Shown in pieces: positions 47,851 through 55,939 of a stretch of DNA of 64,000 bases. Positions within the stretch are counted from its first letter, which is position 1; each line of letters opens with the position of its first letter. The notes under the pieces were generated by a model. The model was not told the origin of the DNA, made no database searches, and saw only the letters and a list, made by a program, of their open reading frames with translations. The position numbers and the translations under genes were made by a program. The stretch is from Halomonas litopenaei (GTDB lineage Bacteria; Pseudomonadota; Gammaproteobacteria; Pseudomonadales; Halomonadaceae): assembly GCF_003045775.1 (NCBI RefSeq), contig NZ_PXNS01000006.1:248001-312000 (forward strand), given 5' to 3'.

Positions 47851-49062
47851 TCAGCGCCTGCGCTGCAGTCTCAGCACGATCAGCCCCGCCACCAGGCCCC
47901 AGAAGGCCGAGCCGATGCCCGCCAGGGTCAATGGCGATGCGGTGATGGCGAAGGTGACCAGCACCGCGTCCAGGTTGTCGCCGTCGCTGAAGGCGGTACG
48001 TAGCGCACCGCCCAGGGTGGCCATCAGCGCAAGTCCCGCCACCACCGCGATCATGGCGCTGGGCAGGGCGTCGAACAACGACGCCACCGTCGCCCCCAGG
48101 GCGCCCAGCAGCAGATAGCCCATTCCCGCCGCAATGCCGGCGGTGTAGCGTCGCCCAGGCTCGCGGTGGGCCTCTTCGCCAAGGCAGGGGGCCGCGCTGA
48201 TCGCCGCCATGTTGACGCCGTGGCCACCGAAGGGTGCCATCAGCAGCGACGCCAGGCCGGTGGCCCCCAGGCTTGGCGCCACCGGCGGCGTAAAGCCCGC
48301 GCTTCTGACCATGGCGAACCCCGGCAGGTTCTGGGTGGTCAGGGTGACCGCGAACAGCGGTATGCCGATACCCAGGCACACCACAGGATCGAAGGCCGGG
48401 GTCACCCAGGCGGGACGGGTCAGACTCACGGCAACACCCGCCAGACTCAAGTCGCCGCGGCCCAGGCACAGCGCCACCCCCGCGGCCAGGACCGTGACGA
48501 TGGCCAGGCGTGGCGCCAGGCGGCGGCACAGCATCCATACACCCAGCAGAGCCAGCGGCAGCCAGGGGTCCGTCTGCACGGTGGTGAAGACTTCCAGCAC
48601 GAAGGGCAACAGGATGCCGGCCAGCATGGCCGAGGCGATCGACGCCGGCACCACCGCCATGATGCGCTCGACCAGGCCGCTGGCGGCGACGGCGAGCATC
48701 AGCAGCGATGACAGCAGGAAGGCACCGACGGCCTGGTCGAAGGGCACGCCGGGCAACTGGGTCACCAGCAACGCCGCCCCGGGCGTCGACCAGGCGGTCA
48801 GCAGCGGCATGCGATAGCGCCAGGACAGCCCCAGCGATGTCACACCCATGCCGATGCCCAGGGCCCACATCCAGGAGCCGATCTGGGCCTGATCGATAGC
48901 GGCGGCCTGGGCCGCCTGGAAGATGATCGCGGCGGAACTGGCGTAGCCGATCAAGACCGCGGCGAACCCGGCGGCCAGCGTGGAGGGATGAAGGTCGTCG
49001 AGCATCTTCGGGCGATGCGTCTGGCCAGCCTTGGCGGCCAGTGAACTTGGCGAAGCTTTCAT
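47851..49062 (-). CDS. benE: BenE-family benzoate/H+ symporter-like permease
   Basis: 403 residues with about 11-12 membrane segments. BenE-family signatures: LHPSTLAAGFAAVLIGYASSAAIIFQAA near the start, WSTPGAALL, FGGHGVNMAAISAAPCLGEEAH (the conserved loop), and NLPGFAMVRSAG. Members import benzoate or related compounds with protons; no benzoate-degradation genes are visible nearby, so the substrate is open. Start at 49062 is judged by the hydrophobic profile. It is divergent from an XRE-cupin regulator, with a large inverted repeat between them. Confidence 0.85.
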   Translation of the reverse strand: MKASPSSLAAKAGQTHRPKMLDDLHPSTLAAGFAAVLIGYASSAAIIFQAAQAAAIDQAQIGSWMWALGIGMGVTSLGLSWRYRMPLLTAWSTPGAALLVTQLPGVPFDQAVGAFLLSSLLMLAVAASGLVERIMAVVPASIASAMLAGILLPFVLEVFTTVQTDPWLPLALLGVWMLCRRLAPRLAIVTVLAAGVALCLGRGDLSLAGVAVSLTRPAWVTPAFDPVVCLGIGIPLFAVTLTTQNLPGFAMVRSAGFTPPVAPSLGATGLASLLMAPFGGHGVNMAAISAAPCLGEEAHREPGRRYTAGIAAGMGYLLLGALGATVASLFDALPSAMIAVVAGLALMATLGGALRTAFSDGDNLDAVLVTFAITASPLTLAGIGSAFWGLVAGLIVLRLQRRR

Positions 49063-49114
49063 GAGACGGTCCAGAAAAAAGCCGGGGGAAACCGCGGAAC
49101 GGCGACATTGGTGT

Positions 49115-49162
49115 TTGTGCGTTATAACGTCCAAGGCTAGCAGTGGACGTTATAACGCACAA
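49115..49162. promoter_or_regulatory. Large perfect inverted repeat between benE and the XRE-cupin gene (operator)
   Basis: Arms TTGTGCGTTATAACGTCCA (49115-49133) and TGGACGTTATAACGCACAA (49144-49162), 19 bases each, spacer of 10. Each arm contains the self-complementary core CGTTATAACG, so there are two dimer sites arranged as a higher-order palindrome. Position between divergent genes suggests control of both by the XRE-cupin protein. Confidence 0.75.
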
Positions 49163-49174
49163 GCATGCTGAAGT

Positions 49175-49262
49175 GAGAGAAGAGAGAAGAGAGAAGAGAG
49201 AAGAGAGAAGAGAGAAGAGAGAAGAGAGAAGAGAGAAGAGACGAGAAACGAGAAACGAGAAA
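49175..49262 (+). repeat. Heptanucleotide repeat tract in the XRE-cupin leader region
   Basis: GAGAGAA repeated nine times without a change (49175-49237), then after four bases CGAGAAA three times (49242-49262). It lies between the inverted-repeat operator and the ATG at 49392. A homogeneous tract of this kind is prone to slippage. Confidence 0.97.
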
Positions 49263-49391
49263 CGAGGAACAAGAGAAGACGAACAAGAGGCAGGAGTCGT
49301 GGCGCGTGAGGTGTGGTGTGCTGACCGCAAGCGACGGCGGGCCAGGGGCGTAAACCTTGCGTATACTGGGCCGACCTTTCTGGAGGCCGCC

Positions 49392-49985
49392 ATGCAGGAT
49401 ATTGCCGACCATATCGCCACCACCCTGAAGGGACTGCGCCAGGCTCAGGGCTGGAGTCTCGAGCGTGCCGCCCGCGAAACCGGCGTCAGCAAGGCCATGC
49501 TCGGCCAGATCGAGCGTGGTGAGTCGAGTCCCACCGTCGCCACGCTATGGCGCATCGCCAGCGGCTTTCGGGTCAGCTTCTCGTCGCTGTTCGGAAGCCC
49601 GACACGGGCCATGGACGGCCCCCTGGAAGAACGGCGCGTGAGCATCGACGATTCGGTATGGGGCAGGGACAGCGCCGGCATGCGCGCCAAGCTGCTGTTT
49701 CCCTATGATCCCATGCTGGGTTTCGAGATGTTCGAGATCGAGCTGGCCGAAGGCGCCGAGAGCGCTTCGAGTCCCCATGCGCCGGGGGTGGTGGAGCATC
49801 TGGTGGTGGTGGAGGGCGAGCTGGTGCTGGCGATCGACGACGACTGGCATCTGTTGAAGGCGGGGGAGGGGCTGCGCTTCTTCGCCGATCGTCCCCACCT
49901 GATGCGCAATGAGGGGCCGGGGACGCTGCGCTTTCACGATGTGATCCACTATCTACCCGGTGCCGCCAGCGACGGTTCCGGTTGA
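49392..49985 (+). CDS. XRE-cupin transcriptional regulator
   Basis: 197 residues. N-terminal HTH of the XRE type (about 9-63: LKGLRQAQGWSLERAARETGVSKAMLGQIERGESSPTVATL) and C-terminal cupin (about 115-185: PHAPGVVEHLVVVEGELVLAI). These regulators bind a small ligand in the cupin and repress or activate a linked transporter or catabolic gene. TGGAGG precedes the ATG; a TATACT -10-like box lies at 49362-49367. The open frame continues upstream through the heptanucleotide tract to 49143, but those codons have no similarity. Convergent with amiD. Confidence 0.9.
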   Translation: MQDIADHIATTLKGLRQAQGWSLERAARETGVSKAMLGQIERGESSPTVATLWRIASGFRVSFSSLFGSPTRAMDGPLEERRVSIDDSVWGRDSAGMRAKLLFPYDPMLGFEMFEIELAEGAESASSPHAPGVVEHLVVVEGELVLAIDDDWHLLKAGEGLRFFADRPHLMRNEGPGTLRFHDVIHYLPGAASDGSG

Positions 49986-50004
49986 AGCTCGTCCCGTCAC
50001 GTCG

Positions 50005-51087
50005 TCAGAGTGCTTTCCGTTGCGCTCCTTGTTCCAATTGCTCCAGCGCCTCGGGTCGATAGCGCTCGAGCAGGGCCCATAGCCTTGCCGCGCTGTCGGC
50101 GTCTGGCTGGCCATCGAAGTTCGCCGGTCGAAAGTGCAGTTGGAAGGCCCGCAGGGTGGCGCGACTGGCGTCATCCCACACGCCACTGGCTTCGATCCCG
50201 TAGCCCCAGGCGGCCAGCGCCCGCTGCCATTCGATCAGCGCCGGTGGTTCACGCTCGAAGCGGCTGCGGTAGTGGGCGACGCGCGGGGCCTCGGGCCAGG
50301 CGCCGATGCCGGCCTCGTGAAGCTTGCGCCAGGGAAAGGCCGGCCCCGGGTCGAGCTTGCGCAGCGGTGCCACGTCGGAGTGCGCCAGCACGTGCTCCGG
50401 GGCGATCCGGTGACGCTCGATGATATCCCGGGCCAGCGGAATCAAGGCGTTGAGCTGGTCATCGGGGTAGCTTGCCCAGCGCACCGGGCCCTCGGGGGCA
50501 TCTAGCTCGCTGCCGACCCAGGGGCGATCGGGCCCCTGGTTGACGATCTCGATGCCGATGGAGGTGTCGTTGAGCCCCACGCGATTGCCCCAGCGGCTGG
50601 CGCCGGCGTGCCAGGCACGGCGGCTCTCAGGCACCAGCTGGAACACCACCGGGGTATTCTGCAGGCGTCGTGTGGGCAGCGGCACCAGGTAGTGGCTCGA
50701 TACCCGGGGCCCGGTCAGGGCGCGCAGGGAGTCGGCCTGGTTCTCGTCGGTGTAGTGCAGGATCAGGAAGTGCACGCGGCTATTGTGGCCCCGAGCCGGG
50801 TGGCGATGGTCCACCACATAGCCGTCGCGCGGCTCCAGGGCGGGGCCCCGCTGGATCAGCGCCTCGGTGGCCAGGCCGCCGGCAAGGTCGCAGCCGGCAA
50901 GCCCGATCAGTGAAACGAGCAGGGTACTGACGAGCAGCGCGGGCCTGCGTCGATCGCGGAGATGCCCCGGCGCAGTCACGAAGGCCGTGGCGTCTTTCCC
51001 TGTCCACCCGGTCAGCCACCCGATCAGCCACCTTGTCATGCGCTTTGGCATCCGTTCTGTCATGCACTTTGGCATCCGTTCTGTCAT
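50005..51087 (-). CDS. amiD: N-acetylmuramoyl-L-alanine amidase, AmiD-type lipoprotein
   Basis: 360 residues. Order: N-terminal extension, lipoprotein signal ending LIGLAGC (Cys66), amidase_2 domain with zinc ligands His111 (ILHYT), His236 (LAHSD) and Asp246 (LDPGP) and catalytic Glu180 (GIEIVN), then a peptidoglycan-binding domain (about 285-345). Close to E. coli AmiD (SSHYLVP, WHAG, LNDTSIGIE, FPW). Start at 51087 overlaps the DUF3307 stop by ATGA and has GGAGG upstream, but gives 65 residues before the lipid Cys. A GTG at 50979 would give a normal signal peptide. Confidence 0.85.
   Translation of the reverse strand: MTERMPKCMTERMPKRMTRWLIGWLTGWTGKDATAFVTAPGHLRDRRRPALLVSTLLVSLIGLAGCDLAGGLATEALIQRGPALEPRDGYVVDHRHPARGHNSRVHFLILHYTDENQADSLRALTGPRVSSHYLVPLPTRRLQNTPVVFQLVPESRRAWHAGASRWGNRVGLNDTSIGIEIVNQGPDRPWVGSELDAPEGPVRWASYPDDQLNALIPLARDIIERHRIAPEHVLAHSDVAPLRKLDPGPAFPWRKLHEAGIGAWPEAPRVAHYRSRFEREPPALIEWQRALAAWGYGIEASGVWDDASRATLRAFQLHFRPANFDGQPDADSAARLWALLERYRPEALEQLEQGAQRKAL
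51040..51087 (-). repeat. 24-bp tandem duplication at the amiD start
   Basis: Two copies of a 24-base unit read on the minus strand as ATGACAGAACGGATGCCAAA plus TGC or CGC, encoding MTERMPKx twice. A third ATGACA begins just after. Several in-frame ATG codons result, so the initiation codon of amiD is uncertain. Confidence 0.9.
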
Positions 51088-51890
51088 CCGCCTTGGCCTC
51101 CAAGCCACAGTCGCACCAGCAGGCCAAGCACCAGGGTGCTGGTGACGCTGGCCAGGGTTCCCAGCAGCACATACTCGGTCAACTTGCGGTCTCGGCTCTC
51201 CTTCAGGTCACCAAAACGCAACACGGACTTGGCCGCCAGCAGAAAGCCGACGGCGGTGAGTTGGTCGAGCAGGGTCAGGGTCAGTACCAGCAGGCGCTCG
51301 AGGATGCCGATGCGGGCGCCGGCCCGATCCAGCGTACCGGGTGCCTTGAGTTGTCGAGCCAGGGGGGCCATGGCCAGGGCGATGGCGACCGCCATGGGCC
51401 GGGTGACCAGCAGATAGGCGAGCAGCAGGAGCAGCGAGGACGGTGTACTCAGGTGTGCAAGCATCGCTGTCAGTGGCGTCAGGCTACCGACGAGCCACAG
51501 CCACACCACCACGATGGTCGCGCCGTGCAGGCCCTGGTCGAGCATGAACAGGCCAAGTTGCCGAGAGGGCCAGCGTCGCGTCGCCTTGGCCTTGGCGGCA
51601 TCGATCGTCCAGTGGGCGAGCCCCAGCATCATGGCCGCGAAGGTGGCGTCGATGCCGTCGTCGATACCGGGGACAGACCGCAAGGCGCACAGCGCAAGCC
51701 AGGCAAGGGCCGCATGCACCAGAGCATGCAGTGCCAGACTGGGACTGCGTATGCCGCGGGCCTGTCTATCCGCTACCCAGCGATCCGGTTGCAGCACGAA
51801 GTCGCCAAGCAGGTGCGCCAGCAGCAGGGCCAGTAGAAGCGACAGCGACGACGATGACGCTGGTGCGAGATCCAGGACCAGAGTGTTCAT
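51084..51890 (-). CDS. DUF3307 family membrane protein
   Basis: 268 residues, seven or so hydrophobic segments. Begins with LLLALLLAHLLGDFVLQPDRWVADRQ, the hallmark of DUF3307, with ALHALVHAALAW and HWTIDAAKAKATRRW next. Function unknown; in streptococci and other bacteria it occurs beside SatD, as here. CAGGAG before the ATG. Overlaps satD upstream and amiD downstream by ATGA at both ends, so all three are one coupled unit. Confidence 0.85.
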   Translation of the reverse strand: MNTLVLDLAPASSSSLSLLLALLLAHLLGDFVLQPDRWVADRQARGIRSPSLALHALVHAALAWLALCALRSVPGIDDGIDATFAAMMLGLAHWTIDAAKAKATRRWPSRQLGLFMLDQGLHGATIVVVWLWLVGSLTPLTAMLAHLSTPSSLLLLLAYLLVTRPMAVAIALAMAPLARQLKAPGTLDRAGARIGILERLLVLTLTLLDQLTAVGFLLAAKSVLRFGDLKESRDRKLTEYVLLGTLASVTSTLVLGLLVRLWLGGQGG

Positions 51891-52519
51891 GTGCGCTCCT
51901 GTGCCGCCGACGCCAGACAGGCCAGGGTATCGCTCAGCAGTGCCCAACGGGCGGTCTTCAGGCGCTTGTGGACACTGGGCTGGCGGATGCCCAGTCGGCC
52001 GGCCATCTCGGCCTGGGTCAGCTCGGGCTCGGCCAGGCTGAGGGCCACCACCTGAGCGGAGGGGCTGGACCAGGCGTCGATCATCTCGTCGAGGTAGCGT
52101 ATCAGCAAGGCCTCGGCGGTGGTCTCGGGCTGGTCGAAGCCAAGGTGAGCGCCATTGGCGGACAGACCGTCCAGGGCCTGCCCTGAGGCCATGAAGGGGG
52201 GATCATCGGCGTCGGCCAGGGGGGCTCCCGGGGCCCAGCCCGCCGGGCCCCGGGCGACGGCGATACGGGCGTCCCAGCGTTCGTGGGCTGGACTCTGGCC
52301 GATCAGGCTGGCGCGCAATGCCACCGCCGCCTCAAGGCCCCGGTCGCCCTGGCGGATGGCCAGTTGGAAGCCATCGCCACGAAAGCGGTGGAAGGCGCCG
52401 TTGTGGCGTCTTGCCAGGGCCTCGAGGGTGTCATCGAGGCAGCGGTAGAGGGCCTCGCGATCGCGTTGACGAGAGGCAATCAGGTCGCCGGTGAGTACAG
52501 CGATGATGGGATCGGACAT
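51887..52519 (-). CDS. satD: SatD family protein with C-terminal helix-turn-helix
   Basis: 210 residues. N-terminal SatD-type domain (IIAVLTGDLIASRQ, FHRFRGDGFQLAI, ALRASLIG), a middle variable segment, and a C-terminal HTH (about 167-187: TQAEMAGRLGIRQPSVHKRLKTA). SatD proteins are linked to acid adaptation in Streptococcus and to DUF3307 membrane proteins elsewhere. The HTH makes DNA binding likely. First gene of satD-DUF3307-amiD. Confidence 0.82.
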   Translation of the reverse strand: MSDPIIAVLTGDLIASRQRDREALYRCLDDTLEALARRHNGAFHRFRGDGFQLAIRQGDRGLEAAVALRASLIGQSPAHERWDARIAVARGPAGWAPGAPLADADDPPFMASGQALDGLSANGAHLGFDQPETTAEALLIRYLDEMIDAWSSPSAQVVALSLAEPELTQAEMAGRLGIRQPSVHKRLKTARWALLSDTLACLASAAQERT

Positions 52520-52676
52520 GACGCGGATGGCTCCGTGGTGAGCGCGGATAGCGCTAGAGACCTATTACGCCTATTTATAGCTCTTTTCGGCTATTTTCTC
52601 ACGAAATTGCCTGATGTGGTTATTGCGGGCGACGGCTAGGTGGTGCCAACTGTCCGGTCCCCCAGCGACACCATGG
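52520..52676 (-). promoter_or_regulatory. Upstream region of satD with A/T-rich direct repeats
   Basis: Read on the minus strand, AAATAGCC, AAATAGGC and TAATAGGT occur within 37 bases (about 52565-52602), spaced 20 and 9 bases. This is the most A/T-rich part of the region and fits a promoter with regulator half-sites, possibly for the SatD HTH itself. Interpretation is tentative. Confidence 0.3.
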
Positions 52677-53855
52677 TCAGCGCGCCAGTTCGCGCATCGC
52701 TTCATCCAGTCCCTCCAGCGTCATGGGATACATGCGCTCGTGGATCAGCTCGCGAATCAGCCGGGTCGAAGGAGTGTACTCCCAATAGCGTGGTGGGTTG
52801 GGGTTGAGCCAGACCAGCCGCGGGTAGCGCTCGGCCAGGCGCCTGAGCCAGACCCCGCCCGGTTCCTCGTTGAAGTGCTCCACGCTGCCGCCGGGGTGGG
52901 TGATCTCGTAGGGCGACATCGACGCATCGCCGACCACCACCACCTGATAGTCGGCACCGTAGGTGCGCATCAATTCCCAGGTCGAGAAGCGCTCCTTGTG
53001 GCGTCGGGCGTTGTTGCGCCAGACGCCCTCGTAGAGGCAGTTGTGGAAGTAGAAGTGCTCCAGGTGCTTGAACTCGGAGCGCGCCGCCGAGAACAGCTCC
53101 TCGCAGACGCGGATGTGGTCGTCCATGGACCCGCCCACGTCGAGAAACAGCAGCACCTTTACCGCGTTGTGACGCGGCGGGCGCATGCGCAGGTTGAGCA
53201 GACCGGCGTCCCGTGCGGTATCGCGGATGGTGGCGTCGATGTCGAATTCCTCGAGCGCCCCCTGGCGGGCGAAGCGACGCAGGCGACGCAGCGCCATCTT
53301 GATGTTGCGCGGCCCCAGCGCCTGGTCGTCGTCGTAGTCGCGAAAGCGCCGCTCGTCCCAGACCTTGACCGCACGCCGATGGCGCGAGCCATCCTGGCCG
53401 ATGCGTACGCCCTCGGGATTGTAGCCGTAGGCGCCGAAGGGGCTGGTGCCGCCGGTGCCGATCCACTTGCTGCCGCCGGCGTGGCGCTCCTTCTGCTCGG
53501 CCAGGCGTTGCTTGAAGGTCTCGATCAGCTTCTCGAGCCCACCCAGCGACTGGATCTGCGCCTTCTCCTCGTCGCTGAGCTGACGCTCGAATTCACGGCG
53601 TAGCCAGTCGTCCGGGATCAATGCATCGATGGCCGCATCGAGGCCTTCCACCGACCCCATCCAGGCGGCAAAGGCGCGATCGAAACGGTCGAAGTGGCGT
53701 TCGTCCTTGACCATCACGGTACGCGCCAGCCGGTAGAAGTCGTCGATATCGGCGAATACTACGCCGGCCTCGACGGCGGCGTGCAGATCCAGCAGCTCGC
53801 GCAGCGAGACCGGCACCTGGTGGCGGCGCAGGGTGTCGAACAGATCGAGAAACAT
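52677..53855 (-). CDS. VWA-domain (CoxE-like) protein paired with MoxR ATPase
   Basis: 392 residues. Predicted VWA domain from about residue 230, with a MIDAS-like site DVGGS (239-243) where the canonical motif is DxSxS, then LMRTYGADYQVVVVGDASMSP. The N-terminal half is helical and charged (EEKAQIQSLGGLEKLIETFKQRLAEQKER). Proteins of this type act with MoxR AAA ATPases in metal-cofactor insertion or complex maturation. The start and the MoxR stop share one base (TGATG). Confidence 0.86.
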   Translation of the reverse strand: MFLDLFDTLRRHQVPVSLRELLDLHAAVEAGVVFADIDDFYRLARTVMVKDERHFDRFDRAFAAWMGSVEGLDAAIDALIPDDWLRREFERQLSDEEKAQIQSLGGLEKLIETFKQRLAEQKERHAGGSKWIGTGGTSPFGAYGYNPEGVRIGQDGSRHRRAVKVWDERRFRDYDDDQALGPRNIKMALRRLRRFARQGALEEFDIDATIRDTARDAGLLNLRMRPPRHNAVKVLLFLDVGGSMDDHIRVCEELFSAARSEFKHLEHFYFHNCLYEGVWRNNARRHKERFSTWELMRTYGADYQVVVVGDASMSPYEITHPGGSVEHFNEEPGGVWLRRLAERYPRLVWLNPNPPRYWEYTPSTRLIRELIHERMYPMTLEGLDEAMRELAR

Positions 53856-54700
53856 CAGCGACCCTGACGCCGCACCATGAAGGCGAGGCGCTCCAGCAGA
53901 GCGGTGTCCTGCTCGTTCTTGACCAGGGCGCCGGCCAGCGGCGGCAGGCTCTTGGCCGGATCACGCTGGCTCAGGGCCTCGCGGGCGACCTCGTCGGCCA
54001 TCAAAAGCTTCAGCCAGTCGACCAGTTCCGAGGTCGACGGGCGCTTCTTGAGCCCCGGCGCCTCGCGCAGCTCGAAGAACACCTCCAGCGCCTGGCTGAC
54101 CAGTCGCGGCGCGATATCCGGGAAGTGCACCGCGACGATGCGCTCCATGGTGGCGCGGTCGGGAAACTCGATGTAGTGGAAGAAGCAGCGGCGCAGGAAG
54201 GCGTCGGGCAGCTCCTTCTCGTTGTTGGAGGTGATCACCACGATGGGCCGGTGACGGGCGCGAATGGTCTCTCCGGTCTCGTAGACGAAGAACTCCATGC
54301 GATCGAGTTCCTGCAGCAGGTCGTTGGGGAACTCGATGTCGGCCTTGTCGATCTCGTCGATCAACAGCACCACCCGTTCGTCGGCGGTGAAGGCTTCCCA
54401 CAGCTTGCCCGGACGCAGGTAGTTGGCGACGTTGTCGACGCCTTCCACGCCAAGCTGGGAGTCGCGCAGGCGACTGACCGCGTCGTACTCGTAGAGCCCC
54501 TGGGCGGCCTTGGTGGTGGACTTGATGTGCCAGGTGACCAGCCGGGTGCCGAGCGAGGCGGCGAGCTCCTCGGCCAGCAAGGTCTTGCCGGTGCCCGGCT
54601 CACCCTTGATCAACAGCGGGCGCTTCAGCGTTACCGCGGCATTGACGGCCTGCTTGAGGGCATCCGTGGCGACGTAGGTGGAAGTCGAGTCAAACGCCAT
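53855..54700 (-). CDS. MoxR-family AAA+ ATPase
   Basis: 281 residues. Walker A GEPGTGKT (33-40), Walker B LLIDEIDKA (112-120), sensor 1 ITSNNEKELPDAFLRRC with arginine finger, and TSELVDWLKLL at the end. MoxR proteins remodel or activate partner complexes; the VWA protein immediately downstream is the expected partner. AGGA before ATG 54700. The client is not identifiable from the window. Confidence 0.92.
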   Translation of the reverse strand: MAFDSTSTYVATDALKQAVNAAVTLKRPLLIKGEPGTGKTLLAEELAASLGTRLVTWHIKSTTKAAQGLYEYDAVSRLRDSQLGVEGVDNVANYLRPGKLWEAFTADERVVLLIDEIDKADIEFPNDLLQELDRMEFFVYETGETIRARHRPIVVITSNNEKELPDAFLRRCFFHYIEFPDRATMERIVAVHFPDIAPRLVSQALEVFFELREAPGLKKRPSTSELVDWLKLLMADEVAREALSQRDPAKSLPPLAGALVKNEQDTALLERLAFMVRRQGR

Positions 54701-54785
54701 GGGCGAGGATCCTGAATAACGAAGTGGCAACGAAGTGATTTCAAACGAGTGTACGGTAGCCCCGTGGGCGGAACAATCCTCGGCG

Positions 54786-55703
54786 TCAGTGCTGGGCGTC
54801 GTCGTCTCGATACAGGCGAATCAGCGTTGCCGGGTCCTTTTCACCCTCGCCGCGGGCGAGCCGGCTGCGCATCAGCTGGGCGGCCAGGGCCGCCATGGGC
54901 GTGGCGCTGGACTGACGATGGCCCTGGGCGGTGGCCATGTCGACGTCCTTGAGCAGGGTGCGCAGGTGCCAGCTCGGCGCTTCGAAGTCGCGACTGGCCA
55001 TGCGCGGGGTCAGCATGCGAAAGGGCGTCGAGTCGGCGAAGCCACCGGCCAGGGCGTCGGGCAAGCGACTGGCGTCGACCCCGCTGGCCTCGGCCAGCGC
55101 CACCATCTCGGCGATGGCCGCGGTGGTGCAGCCGACCAGTAGCTGATTGCACAGCTTGGTGACCTGGCCCGAGCCCACCGGGCCCATGTGGGTGATGCGT
55201 GAGGCCAGCGGGGCGAGGACCTCTCGGGCCGCCTCCACGTCCGCCGCGTCGCCGCCACACATGATCGCCAGGCTGCCCGCCTCGGCACCGGCCACGCCGC
55301 CGGAGACCGGCGCATCCACCCAGCTCACGCCCGCCTCGCTGGCGGCCTGGGCCAGCTCCCGGGTGGCGGCGGGGTCGGCGCTGGTCATGTCGATGATGCG
55401 CTGTCCAGGTCGCGCCCGGGCGATGACGCCGTCGCTGCCGAGCATCACTTCGCGCAGCACCTCGGTATTGGCCACGCAGCTCAGGATCACGTCCACCTCC
55501 GCGGTCAGCTCGGCGACGCTGTCGGCTACCCGGGCACCGGTGTCGGCGGCCACCGCCTCGGCCTTGGCCCGGGTGCGGTTATACAGCGTCAACGGATGCC
55601 CGGCCTCGGCCAGCCGGCGGCTGAGTGGATCGCCCATCAGGCCGATACCGATAAAGCCGAGGCGAGGCAGCGCAGATGATGTGGTCGAGCGGGGAAGCGG
55701 CAT
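54786..55703 (-). CDS. 3-hydroxyisobutyrate dehydrogenase-family oxidoreductase
   Basis: 305 residues. Beta-hydroxyacid dehydrogenase family: NAD-binding GFIGIGLMGDPLSRRLAEAG (15-34), substrate loop DAPVSGGVAGAEAG, catalytic Lys in GSGQVTKLCNQLLVG, and KDVDMA. It oxidises a short beta-hydroxyacid such as 3-hydroxyisobutyrate or tartronate semialdehyde; substrate not determinable. AGGAG before ATG 55703. Upstream of the MoxR gene with an 85-bp gap. Confidence 0.9.
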   Translation of the reverse strand: MPLPRSTTSSALPRLGFIGIGLMGDPLSRRLAEAGHPLTLYNRTRAKAEAVAADTGARVADSVAELTAEVDVILSCVANTEVLREVMLGSDGVIARARPGQRIIDMTSADPAATRELAQAASEAGVSWVDAPVSGGVAGAEAGSLAIMCGGDAADVEAAREVLAPLASRITHMGPVGSGQVTKLCNQLLVGCTTAAIAEMVALAEASGVDASRLPDALAGGFADSTPFRMLTPRMASRDFEAPSWHLRTLLKDVDMATAQGHRQSSATPMAALAAQLMRSRLARGEGEKDPATLIRLYRDDDAQH

Positions 55704-55939
55704 GACGAACTCCTGTGCAGGGGCGGGTGGTCGTGACACCCCGGTTGGCCAGTGCCAGGGGGCGTGAGTGGGGGGAATCGTCTAGCATGCGTCAGTCGGT
55801 CGTGCTCCCTCAACTGATAGTGTGGACGCGCCCGGACGCGCGACCTAGTCTGGGGATTCACTCCATGCCCCCATCGGGGCGTCTGGCGTGTTCCTTTATT
55901 CGATACTCCACCTCTATCTCTATCCAGGCCAAGACCGCG

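Noticed and set aside
49175..49262. Heptanucleotide tract as a CRISPR array
   Set aside because: Unit is 7 bp with no spacers.
49143..49391. N-terminal extension of the XRE-cupin protein through the heptanucleotide tract
   Set aside because: The tract is stop-free in every frame by nature (REKREER-type residues) and the start would lie inside the operator. The ATG at 49392 has a good ribosome binding site and gives the family N-terminus.
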